DNA of 64,000 bases from Orobanche coerulescens (lineage: Eukaryota > Streptophyta > Magnoliopsida > Lamiales > Orobanchaceae), in NCBI GenBank assembly GCA_033398695.1, contig CM065802.1, forward strand, positions 136,510,096 through 136,574,095, given 5' to 3'. Below, piece after piece: positions 23,111 through 33,200 of this stretch. Under the pieces are notes generated by a model, which did no database searches, had not been told where the DNA came from, and was given only the letters and a program-made list of their open reading frames with translations. Made by a program: the position numbers and the translations under genes. How positions within the stretch are numbered: position 1 is the first letter of the stretch; every line of letters begins with the position of its first letter.

Positions 23111-23954
23111 GTAAATCTAAGTTTACTAATCTTTTTATAGCCTTTAGATTCACATGACCTAATCTACAATGCCATAAATCAGAACACTCAGTCAAATAAG
23201 AGGAAGCAGTAGCATTTTCATTAGCAGGCTTGGTTACATGGCGCTTAGCCAAAGCATTAAGTTTAAAGAGTCCCTCCGTGAGGTGACCCTTACCAATAAA
23301 CCTATCAAACTTTTTTATGATAATTCTATCTGACTCAAACACTAGTTTAAACCCCTTACTAACTAGTATAGAGCCCGAGATCAAGTTCTTCCTCATATCC
23401 GGAACATGAAGCACATTCTTCAAGGTGAGAGTCTGTTCGGACGTAAGTTTGAGGTCTACTTCTCCAACTCCGATAATCTCAAATGAAGCTGGATTCCCCA
23501 TGTTGAGCTTCCTCCCCTCAACAACTTGATAGTTCTTAAACTGTCTCCTATCGGCACCAATGTGGGCGGTCGCACCGGTGCCGATGTACCAACCACCTTG
23601 GTTCTCAACGTGATTGACCTCCTCGGTGACCACAGCAGCAAGGTCATCCTCTTTCCATTCGCCGTTAATCTCGGTGATGTTGGCAACATGTTTCTTCTTT
23701 TTGTTGGCCTCCGGCTTCTGGCAGTCCTTCGCCGCGTGCCCATGTTTGCCACAGTTGAAGCAATCGCCATCAAACTTCTTGACTGGTTGCTTCCCTTTGT
23801 TCTTGTTTTGTACACTTGGGCGAGCTCTTTTATTGGAGGGACCGTCATGCTCCAACAGATTGATCTTAGCATCAATCAGACCTTTTGGTTTTTGATCATT
23901 CTTGCGCACGTCAGACTCGATACACAATTTCACAATCAAGTCTTCAAGAGTCAT
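23111..23954 (-). pseudogene. Copia D gag C-terminus, protease and pre-integrase
   Basis: This part of a 382-residue frame contains the CCHC knuckle [14 protein letters not shown] (near 23750) and an acidic linker. The protease site reads [11 protein letters not shown] (near 23590), where the family has Asp-Thr/Ser-Gly; the catalytic Asp is Gly, so protease activity is lost. The pre-integrase HHCC part follows ([12 protein letters not shown] and CEICVEAK). The protease would normally process the polyprotein. Confidence 0.87.
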
Positions 23955-24792
23955 AAATAAAAAAAAATAAAGTCTTCAAGAGTCATCTCATTTCACTTGT
24001 GCTTGAGGTAGCTCTTGAAGTCTTTCCAACTGGGGGGAAGCTTATTGATCACAGTTGCAACAGTAAAAGCATCCGGCAGGACCATTCCCTCGACATTGAC
24101 ATCATGAATGATGAGTTGGAACTCTTGCACTTGTTCCATGATTAGTTTTGGGTCAACCATCTTGGAGTCTAAATATTTGGCGACTACAAACTTTTTTGTA
24201 CCTGCATCATCACTACGGTACTTCTTTTCAAGTGCATCCCACATCTCTTTTGATGTGTTTACAACAGAGTATACATTGTACAAACTATCTTCTAAAGAAT
24301 TCAGAATAAAGTTTTTACAAAGATAATCTCCATTGTGCCAGTTGTCATAGGCAGCTCGGACTGTGAAACTAGTCTCTTGAGCACTCGGTGCCGGTGGCGC
24401 ATTCGCAAAGCCCAATATTGTCAAATAGACAACATCTTTTGTTGCCACCTATTAAAGTCGGCTCCACCAAACTTTGGCGGCTTCTCGGCGATAGGCATCA
24501 TCCTTGGTCCCGAAGTTGTTCCAAAAAGGGAACCACTCATGTTGAACCCATAGGCTCCAACACTTGATCCTAACATGGATCCTACGATACCACTAAAAGT
24601 GGAACCAACGGTGCCACTCGAGGTGGATCCACCGATAGTCAGAAAGGGGTTCGAAAACATCTATGGAGTTGTTGATGAGGTAGTTGAGCTCATCATGCTG
24701 GACATGGTTGCGGCAATGGAGTTTGCCACGGTCGAAACGGCGGTCGCAGAGGTAACGGTGGTGTTCGAGTCGGTGGAAGCAGCGTTCGTCAT
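23955..24792 (-). pseudogene. Copia D gag N-terminal and middle parts
   Basis: The likely start ATG is at 24790-24792, followed by a Ser/Thr-rich N-terminus. A stop precedes MFSNPF at 24660. The segment PIAEKPPKFGGADFNRWQQK shifts frame near 24440 and continues as LCKNFILNSLEDSLYNVYSV and VVAKYLDSKMVDPKLIMEQV, a UBN2-type gag. At 23938-23986 a 17-bp word is duplicated around a 15-base A/T spacer, which breaks the frame at the gag middle/C-terminus junction. Confidence 0.85.
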
Positions 24793-24835
24793 CTCCAGCT
24801 GTAGGATTTAGCAAGTAATTATTTCGTCTTGCGCC

Positions 24836-25874
24836 TGTTGGATTCTCTGTCGTAGAAACTTGCTGGGTGGAAAAATAAATTACAACTGGAAAACAAATTA
24901 CAACTCGAAATCAAGAAATTACAGGACTCAACCAAAAAGGAAATTACAGAACTCGAAACAGAATTGAAAATACAAGAAAATAAATAATAAAACCGTAAAC
25001 TAATGCCAAGTCGAGGAATTCTCTATCCGCAAGACGAAATACACCCCGGTACTGCTCTCGGTTCTGACGTATCGCCCCCAAAGATAAAACGACAGCGTCT
25101 CGAAGGTAGTGGAACCACAAGACCTACGAGCTCCGGCGAACTGGAACAAGGTGAGGACGAAACTTTTACTATGAACTACGAACTGTATGCTTTATGTTGT
25201 ATGCCAGAGTTTCGAAAATTACTTGTGCAGAAGCAAATGAATGCATGCCTATTTATAGGCCATTCACACCTGCATGGGGGGTTTAAACACAACACTAATG
25301 GCTGTCATAATGCAGGCATTCATGCCTGCATTGAACACTGGTGAACAATCAGGATGCACCTGGACTGTAATCAGCTACTTAACCGCTCATACGAGCCCAA
25401 CTACGTCGACCAGGCCCAAAGACCAGCCCAAAGACCATTCAAAGACCAATTGCCAAGATCCAAGGCCAAGGTCCACGGCACGCGGCCGAGGACGAGGCGA
25501 GGCGAGCTGGCGGCAGCAAAGACCAGCCCAAAGACCACCCAAAGACCAATTGCCAAGATCCAAGATCCAAGACCAAGGTCCACGGCACGCGGCCAAGGAC
25601 GAGAGGGCTTTAAGCCCATACACATGTGCCATTAATTATTACATGAATAAAGGTAACTCCTTATATACTAGAATAATGATGGTTCATTATTCAATGTGGG
25701 ATACCATCTCTCATTAATTCATAATTAAGTGACAAACTTTAATTCACTATTTCTCACTCACCGGGAATCGGTTTAGAGAAAGTGAATATACCACGATCAT
25801 ATACTCGGAACGTAGATCGATCCTATGATATTTAATTTTACAAAATAAAATTAAAATCATTAACGATTCCAACA
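24836..25874 (-). repeat. 5' LTR of copia D
   Basis: 1039 bp, TGTTGGATTC to GATTCCAACA. It lacks the longer GTCAAG repeat array and the second GTTACTGCCCG segment of the 3' LTR. Confidence 0.92.
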
Positions 25875-25902
25875 TGGTATTGGTTCAGAGTCGGCCCGCA
25901 CC

Positions 25903-26085
25903 CTATTTTCTTCTTGTTGACGGCACATGCAAAAGGAGGAGAAAGGGAAATAGTAATTATGTAAGGTGAAAGACAAATAGTGATCATGTGCAGTAAATTT
26001 ATAACTAAATAGGGCACTTGATTAATTGAAATGGAGGGGGAGATTTGGAGCAACTTGAGAGAGTTACTCTTGGAGTCCGGTTAAA
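25903..26085 (-). repeat. Right arm of the split inverted repeat
   Basis: Reverse complement of 14112-14270 with many differences. Shared words include GTTGACGGCA / CCGTCAAC, AATAGTGATCATGTG / CATGATCACTATT and GGAGCAACT-like / GAATAACTC ends. A related end sequence (AGTCCGGCTAAACCATCTTAA) occurs at about 38546, next to the hAT at 38588. Confidence 0.58.
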
Positions 26086-26286
26086 TCATCTTAAGACGCG
26101 TCTATCGCAATGAAAGTAACACCGGCTTGTTTTGTTCTCCGCTGACTTTCCACTCTAATCATGTGTCTCATCTCATTTTTCATAGGATATCATTTTTATT
26201 TATTTTTAGAACAACAAATTTTATAGGATATCATTTAAATAACTATAAATGGCTGAATGTAGGATCTCTCACTGGGTTTAACTAAA
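26086..26286. other. Noncoding flank of the Helitron
   Basis: 200 bases with no ORF. It ends in AACTAAA just before the proposed Helitron terminus. Confidence 0.5.
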
Positions 26287-26302
26287 CAAGGAAATCCCCG
26301 GG

Positions 26303-26319
26303 CCGCCGCGTTGCGGCGG
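26303..26319 (-). terminator. Helitron 3'-terminal GC hairpin
   Basis: CCGCCGC, loop GTT, GCGGCGG. Such a hairpin near the 3' end marks the stop of rolling-circle transfer in this superfamily. It sits 16 nt from the proposed element end. Confidence 0.75.
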
Positions 26320-26393
26320 GGCGGCGAGCATTCGTTTTTGTGTGCGTATAATGAGAATACAATACCTGTCGGGTTAGACGATTAGTGCACTGA

Positions 26394-26480
26394 TTTTTCA
26401 GAGAAAGCTAACTGGATCACAGTCAGTGGTAACGAAAAATTCGCTGTGATTGACTGTCATCCAGTAGGTCTCTCTGAAAA
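26394..26480. repeat. Imperfect palindrome inside the Helitron end
   Basis: Left arm TTTTCAGAGAAAGCTAACTG (from about 26394) pairs with right arm words CCAGTAGGTCTCTCTGAAAA (to about 26480). Further inside, GATCACAGTCA pairs with TGACTGTCAT. The arms are about 37 bp with a 13-15 nt centre. It lies between the RPA gene and the terminal hairpin. Confidence 0.6.
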
Positions 26481-26636
26481 TGCTTTCGTATGTGATGTTT
26501 GAATACTAAAACTAAGCAGTATACTAAGATTACTAACCATCTATTTTACATACGCATATTGTGCGGCTACATTATTACGCTACATTTGTACATAATAACT
26601 GGATTTGAGTAACCCGTTACATGATCATTCTTGTTG

Positions 26637-29587
26637 CTAATTTTTTTTCGCAGCTGTGTGCGTTTCTTTTTCTGTTCCTTCCTTTAGCAGTTGTCTTCGA
26701 ACAGATCTTTTTCCGACTTTGATTTTTTCGTACTTTTTGTGAACAGTAGCTATGTTTTCGACAGTAACAGGGGTGGAGCTTTCTGTGGTGCCAGTTAAAG
26801 GATTTTCAGTTTCATTCGCTTGCGGATGATTCTGCACATCGGTGACAGTTTCAAGAGTAGCGGGTATTGAATCCTGCGGGGTGTTGCTTGTCATCGGTAT
26901 CGACGGTGAGTGGGTTCCTGTTTCTGTCTCGGTTTCAGGACCTATTAGTAAGAGTGTTTCATTTTGCGATTCTTCAATTGCGAGGTTAGCGGGTGCGTGC
27001 TCTTCTGCCTCTATCAACAAGTGTGGGCCTGTTTCCATTACCGTGTCAAGAATATACACCGGACTTTCTTTTGTAGAGTCTGTTGAATAATGTAGCTGAA
27101 ATAGGTGAATGGTTCCTTCAAGTGCTGTTAAAACAGGTGGTAGTGCATATGGGTCTGTGAGGCCTTGTTCTGACACGACTTTGTTGCATTCAGTGCCCAT
27201 CGAGTGGGCCTCGTTACTGAAACATGTCAATGTCAAAGCTCCGGTGTTGTCAGATATCAGTATCCGGAAACTGTAGCTGTAAAAGTAAAAAAAAAAATTA
27301 CATAAGAGTTGAAGGCCAAAAAAACAAACGAGTTACTAAAGGGAAGCATAGATATATATAGGATGTTTTTGAAATTTTGTCAAACCTCGCTTTTTATATC
27401 GAGTTTCCGAAACCGTGACCCAGACTGAAAAGTAAAAACCGCCATCCTTAAAACTTTTGTTTTAGTGATTATCAGCACCAGTGCAGATACAATATTTTAT
27501 AGTAGCAGTTTTCATTTCTTATTTACAAAGTTCATAACATAGACCAGTTTTTATTATTGTCAATTTTCCGTTGTTCAAAATAAACAGATACATTCTATGC
27601 CGAACTAACCTACTATGGTGGGTTTAGTTGAATATATCCGTTGAATATTCTGTAAAAAATTTTAAGATTACATTTCATCTGTCGGTTGTTAAAAAGATCT
27701 TACAGTAATACGGTTTTTTTGCTTGTTAAGTTATTGTACCTGTAATCATTCGGTTCTCTAGGATTAGGTGGCTGGCAATGTGCATGTGGTCGGTCGCTAA
27801 ATATTTTGTGCCTGCAGTCGTGGCACAGCGAAAGAACCATGGCCTTCCAACAACTATTTCCAGAACCGTGCCAATGACTGTAAATCGGACACTCTGCGAG
27901 ATTGAGCCTCAAATTAATAAGGAGATGCAAGAGGATTGAAAAAAATTAATAGCTCAAATTATCAAAGACTAATACGAAGCTGAATTGTGAAATAGGATAA
28001 GATTAGAGCTTGTGACACATGTGTTTCAATTGTCCAGATCTGAAATTCGTCTTTCAATAACTTAAAAGATGGTTATAAATTTGGATCTTTTGATTTGCTA
28101 AAAAGTTATCTAAAGTTTTGCCGATATGATATTAAAAGTGGGATTCATGATTTTTCTTTGTTTTTACTTGACCAATATCATTATCGATTCAGTTTCTAGA
28201 AAGTGTTAATGCTTACTGTTTGGTTTCGCGGATCTTCTCGTAGCAATTCATCGATGGTCACTCTGTTTCTTAATTTTTCCTGTTCGATGTCATCGTATCG
28301 TTGAGTCCGGACATTCTGTATCAGTGGTGGTGTTAGAAGTTCGTCATACCTGCACAGCTATTGGAAGTTAGGAGCAGGTTTTGGTATTGTAACCAAATAT
28401 CATTTGTAAACACGGACATTGAAAAGAATGTTTCGTTGTTAGGATTTTTGCAACACATGATATGAATATGTTTGAATTTAGAATACATATTTTGGTTTTT
28501 AACAACTCACATGCTCAGTATATAATCCGTTTCAGGAATGGCAGGGTTGAAGTAGTAGCAGGTGGCGGGGGTGCTGGAAAGTTGTAACCCTGCATTTAAC
28601 GTTTCATTTGTTAGTTATATGGTCACACACTTGTCATGAATGTGTACATGTAGTAATCCTATTACCTCCGTATGTTTTAACCCAGCAAGAACTGACTACC
28701 ATTACAGTTGGCTTAGCTTCTTTTTCATACGCGTCCTTGTCAAATGCTTTGGCATTTTCATTCCACAAAGTGAATCTGACAGTGTCTCCTCTGCAAGAAA
28801 AAGGGAGCGTTATTTGGTTATTACCAGTAAACATTGGTACATTTGTGGATGTTTCAAGACTTACTCTAAGTTACGGAGCATTATATCTCTCCAGATAACC
28901 TGCTTTTGGCTGGGAACCCTGGGTTCTTGCAAGTCACCGGCATTCATAACACAGCCGATATAATCTGCATTTAGAAACATGCACTCAACAAAGGTACTGG
29001 AGATAAAATAATAATGGCGATGACAGTTACCTGTTAATATGATGTCATTCCTATCATCACGTAAATATAACTCGTCATAGGTAGCAAAGTTGAAATGATG
29101 TGCTGGAAAGCCATTTCCAGAAAACGGCTGAATGTCTGTAACACTTCCTAATATTAGTGTGAAAGGATCTGGCAGTGTACGCATCCATGGTTTTGTTTCT
29201 AATAATCCAAATCCGATAATTGGATATGCTTCATTTACACGGAGAGTCCTGTCGAAGCGGATACGTTCCCGGCCTTTTGCATTTGCCTGTATGGCCCCGC
29301 CCTGTACCATAACGAAGAAATGGACATGTTAAGAGATAATGAGCTGATTACATGTTCTAAAACAGGGCACAAAATTATATCACCTGTTGATCCAGTAGTA
29401 TGCAGCTAAAAGTTGGTTGTCGCGAGCCTCTTGTTGGCGTTAGTGTCCATTTTCGATACACTTTAACACGCATGCCCTTGCCAATGTCTGCTAGACTGAT
29501 ATTTGCTACACCAGTAATTTCAATTTCCTCAACCGGTCTCTTTCCAATGGATTTTGCAGTGGCAACTGGTGTTGTATTATCTGACAT
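26637..29587 (-). CDS. Helitron-borne RPA70-like single-strand DNA-binding protein, 8 exons
   Basis: The start ATG is at 29585-29587. Exons (minus): 29384-29587, 29031-29301, 28865-28964, 28666-28790, 28511-28589, about 28218-28349, about 27740-27911 and 26637-27276. GT/AG borders keep one frame through the first five junctions and exon 7 to 8; exon 6 to 7 is less sure. The first OB fold includes KGMRVKVYRKWTLTPTRGSR. A second follows (WRDIMLRNLEGDTVRFTLWN and TPATCYYFNPAIPETDYIL). A Cys/His part (LCHDCRHK) and FRILISDNTGALTLTCFSNE match the RPA C-terminal domain. A Thr/Glu-rich tail ends in a basic KKYEKIKVGKRSVRRQLL. RPA binds single-stranded DNA; in Helitrons it is thought to assist rolling-circle transposition. 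No stop is seen, unlike the RepHel gene beside it. Confidence 0.82.
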
Positions 29588-30000
29588 TTTCCTATAAATT
29601 AAATGAAATGCAGGATTCGTTAATATTCATGAATATATGGATTTGGTAAACAGCGTTTTCGTGAAATGAAAGTGCATAAAATATAAGAACAGGTTGGGCA
29701 AATAACACATACCACTTAATTTAACCGGGAACCTACCTACTATGCTAGGTTTACCTTAATGTAGAAAATCAACGGATACATTTTTTGTTGTTTCTGTAAA
29801 TGGATATGGTATGTCAACCATGCGTCAGTCGTGATCCTAGAATCGAGTAAACAGGGAGAAAAGAATTTGTACAGATATCTAGTATTAGAATAAGCTAAAC
29901 AGCATAGGTCCGTATGTGTAGGTTTTAGATAAGAATGTCACAGAACCGGTACACAACTTGTTGTCAGTGTTATCGCGTTTCAAGAATCATAGCAACCTTA
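29588..30000. other. Spacer between Helitron RPA and RepHel genes
   Basis: Noncoding. It contains TACCTACTATGCTAGGTTTA near 29735, similar to a word at about 27608 inside an RPA intron. It probably holds the RPA promoter, but no TATA box stands out. Confidence 0.4.
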
Positions 30001-30229
30001 GTTAGCCATGGTAACACACGGTAGAGCAATATTCTCTAATATCTGCAAAGATAAACTTAAAAAACAGAGAAGAAACAAAAGTGAAAGCAGCATATAATAT
30101 GCAGCCACGTTGTATGTAAAGTAAGCCGCCAAAAAATATTTATAGTTAGCTGTATTCCTATTGATACTGATGCTAACAGAAAAGAGTAGGATAATCAGAT
30201 TTGTTATGACCAAAACCTGGCGTCTGACA

Positions 30230-33200
30230 ACGCTCTCTAAAAAGTCCCTGTATACGATATTTTTCGTAGTATTGGACGGTCTGTTTGGCTGATCTTTGAT
30301 GAGAATCTTCAATCCTGCAGGACTCGTTGCTCTTGAAAGTGCCACATATAATTGACCGTGACCAAATATTGGTTCAGGTAAGAAGACACCTATCTTGTTC
30401 AATGACTGACCCTATCTCTTGTTAATGGTCATTGCGTAACAATTTTTTAACCGGGAATTGCTTTCTTTTGAATATGAATGGGAGCTGTTCTTCTCTGTTA
30501 AACAGCATGATCCGTGGAAGGAACACTTTCTGCAATATTCTGGTGCCGGTAATAATCCTGGCTTCGATAACCCGAGCAAGCATCTGTGTTATGATCAAAC
30601 GTGTGTCATTGCAAAGGCCTCCCGCTAAGTTAAGATTTCTGAGCAGCATAATAGGCGCACCAATTTTCAGTTCAAGATCATGGGGCGGGATTCCGGTGAA
30701 TGTAAGTGTGTTAAGGTACTCTGGCGGGTAAAGTAACTCAGTTGCCCCTCCGTCATTTCCGCGTGGTATAGAAATGTCCTCACTTGTGTAAGTATGGCTG
30801 GGCGCAGACAACATTTTCAAAATGTTTGAGTTTATGGCATCGGCTGTTTCATTTTTCGGACAAACTATTGCTCTTTCCTGCAACGCTTCGACGGTCGGTG
30901 ACTGAAGTATGTTATCATCATATATGAACCGTATAAGGTCCAGCCCTGCATTCTCACTATCATCAATGCGACACATTTCAGGTATCTGTATCCATGAAGT
31001 ATTTTGTGGATCTGCATCGTCTGGTTGACCGATAGTACCATTTCCTAAGTTCAGCAACCACTGAGAAAATGCTCTACTGCGATTTACCTCTTCAGGGGAA
31101 CCTTGCAATCCCCTTAGGTGCATATTGTCTGTCAACGTATAAACTTTGAAATATTTCCACAAATATGATTCAGTAATACACGAACCTATGATCTGCTGTT
31201 TTGTGGATCTTTTCTTCACAGGCAGAGTTTGCCTGAAGTCGCCACCTAGTATGACCGATTTCTTACCAAAGACATCATTTGGCATGTCTAGTAAATCGCG
31301 CAAAGTACGGTCCAAAGTTTCAAAGCATCTGCGTTCGCTCATAGGGGCCTCGTCCCAAATAATCACATTTGTGTGTATCAACAAATCAGCCAACTGAGTG
31401 TGCTTCTTTATTGTGCACATAGACTCGTTTGTGAGGTCCAGTGGCAGTTTGAATCTAGAATGAGCGGTACGGCCTGACGGTAAGAGAAGTAACGCGATAT
31501 CGGAGGAAGCAACTGCAAGAACTATCTTTCGCTCAGCCCTGAGTGAGTAAATTATACTCTTCCATATAAAAGTCTTTCCCGTGCCTCCGTGACCGTAAAC
31601 AAAAATTAATTGTTGCCTATTATCAGATACGGCCTGGATAATGGCATCGAAAACCGCTCGCTGGTCATTGTTAAGGTTTGGCACTAACCGATCTCGTTCG
31701 TTGGTCATAGCATCCGGATCATAACTTCTTTCTTCCATAATTGTTCTGTTTCTTAGAATGTGAAGCAAATCAGGTGGAGGAAGGTGCATGCCGAAATCTG
31801 TAACGGACTTTCCATAGAACCTAAGAGTCCCTTCCAACTCGTACGAAATTCCGCTTTGTAACTCCTGATCAGTAAGATTTACCTCCGGAATATGTAGAAG
31901 CTGTGACAATATTCTTGGTACATCGTCACTCATGAGGCGCCAATGCTGATTCCATAGACCTATGGGGTTAGTGACATCGCAGAATATTAGAATCTGACAA
32001 AACAACTGCCTAATCTCTGATGCTGTAGCCGTTAAAGCTGCCTCTACTAATGCCAACGACCATTCCCCATCACCTGCTAGCAAGCCCATTGCCTCACACG
32101 CAGCTCTATTTGTGGCATAAGTGTGACCCCCGACCGTACGTATGTCTAGAAACGACACACAGCCTTTTCGATGGCACAACAAAAGTCGTTCATAAAACAA
32201 ATCACCAGCACTTGGATGTACATACGCTAATCTGCCAACAGATGGCTTGTTAAGATTTTTCCTTGGAGACCAAAACTTTTGAGGGCCATTCTAAACGAAC
32301 TCTGAAGGAAACTCTAGATATGTCAAATGTCTGCCCAACGTAGAATGAGCATTGAAGTCCAACCATTGTGTAAGTGTGGTCTTCCTGTTGCTCGGATTGT
32401 TCATGATAGATTCCAAAGTTTCATTTTTGCGGAAGCTAATACGCTGCATATTTTCAAGATGAACAGCTAATATCTGAACCGGCGGGTCTCTGTAATGGAT
32501 ATCGAATCCTAATATCCGCCAAGAGGCTTCGTGCGGTCCTATATACCTTGCATCAATATAATTTTTTATTTCATCAATTCTGATTGGACGTGCTTGGCTC
32601 GTCGACGGTGTATCTCCAACACATCTAATTATCTGTGTGACAATGCGATCCGTACCTTTAGAAATATACTTGAATAGATATTTGATTAACATCGTCCATT
32701 CGCAATACTCGACATTGATATGTGCATAAAACCTTTTTAGAAGTTGCATATTACGTGGCACAACATAACCATTATCTAGCTGAACATTCTGTCTTATCGT
32801 GGTATTTGTCGTAGATCTACGACGTTAGTGGACGTACCCTTTCTTGTCGATAGACGTGGCATTACAATACGGCTTTAGAAACCCTTTCTTACACGTATCA
32901 CTGTCCCTCATACAGACAGCTGACCTATTAGCCTCTCCGCAAGGGCCGTGCATCATAAGCTCTGTAATAATGCGATGACCTTCCGAATCAAGCCCTCTGT
33001 CAGGCAACTCGGCAGATACATATCGATTGATGTCTGCATTTGTACGTACCCTCGAATGAGATTCTATCCAGAGGAGCAAGTGACAGTGTGGCAGCCTGCG
33101 CTTTTGAAACTCAACTGTATACAAAACTAAATAAAAACAGTAAATTAGTCGAGCAAATATACGGCAAATGATATATGCATAACTACACCTAAATAAGAAG

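Larger units (their letters stand above)
14592..25879 (-). mobile_element. Ty1/copia LTR retrotransposon D, complete ends, split by element C
   Basis: Two LTRs (14597-15790 and 24836-25874) flank gag, protease, integrase, RT and RNase H on the minus strand. A 5-bp target duplication TGGTA lies at 14592-14596 and 25875-25879. Removing element C and one TAGTG copy leaves about 7.0 kb, a usual length for a full copia element. The coding region has several stops and frameshifts. The site just inside the 5' LTR is not the initiator tRNA-Met primer site seen in A, B and C. Confidence 0.93.

Noticed and set aside
23456..23960. Overlapping ORFs on both strands of the copia D gag/protease region
   Set aside because: They are shadow frames of the real minus-strand frame, which has the zinc knuckle and protease motifs.
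25875..25895. TGGTATTGGTTCAGAGTC next to an LTR, looks like a plus-strand tRNA-Met primer site
   Set aside because: TGGTA is the target duplication (same at 14592-14596). The polypurine tract and pol genes show that D reads on the minus strand, so this side is flanking DNA.
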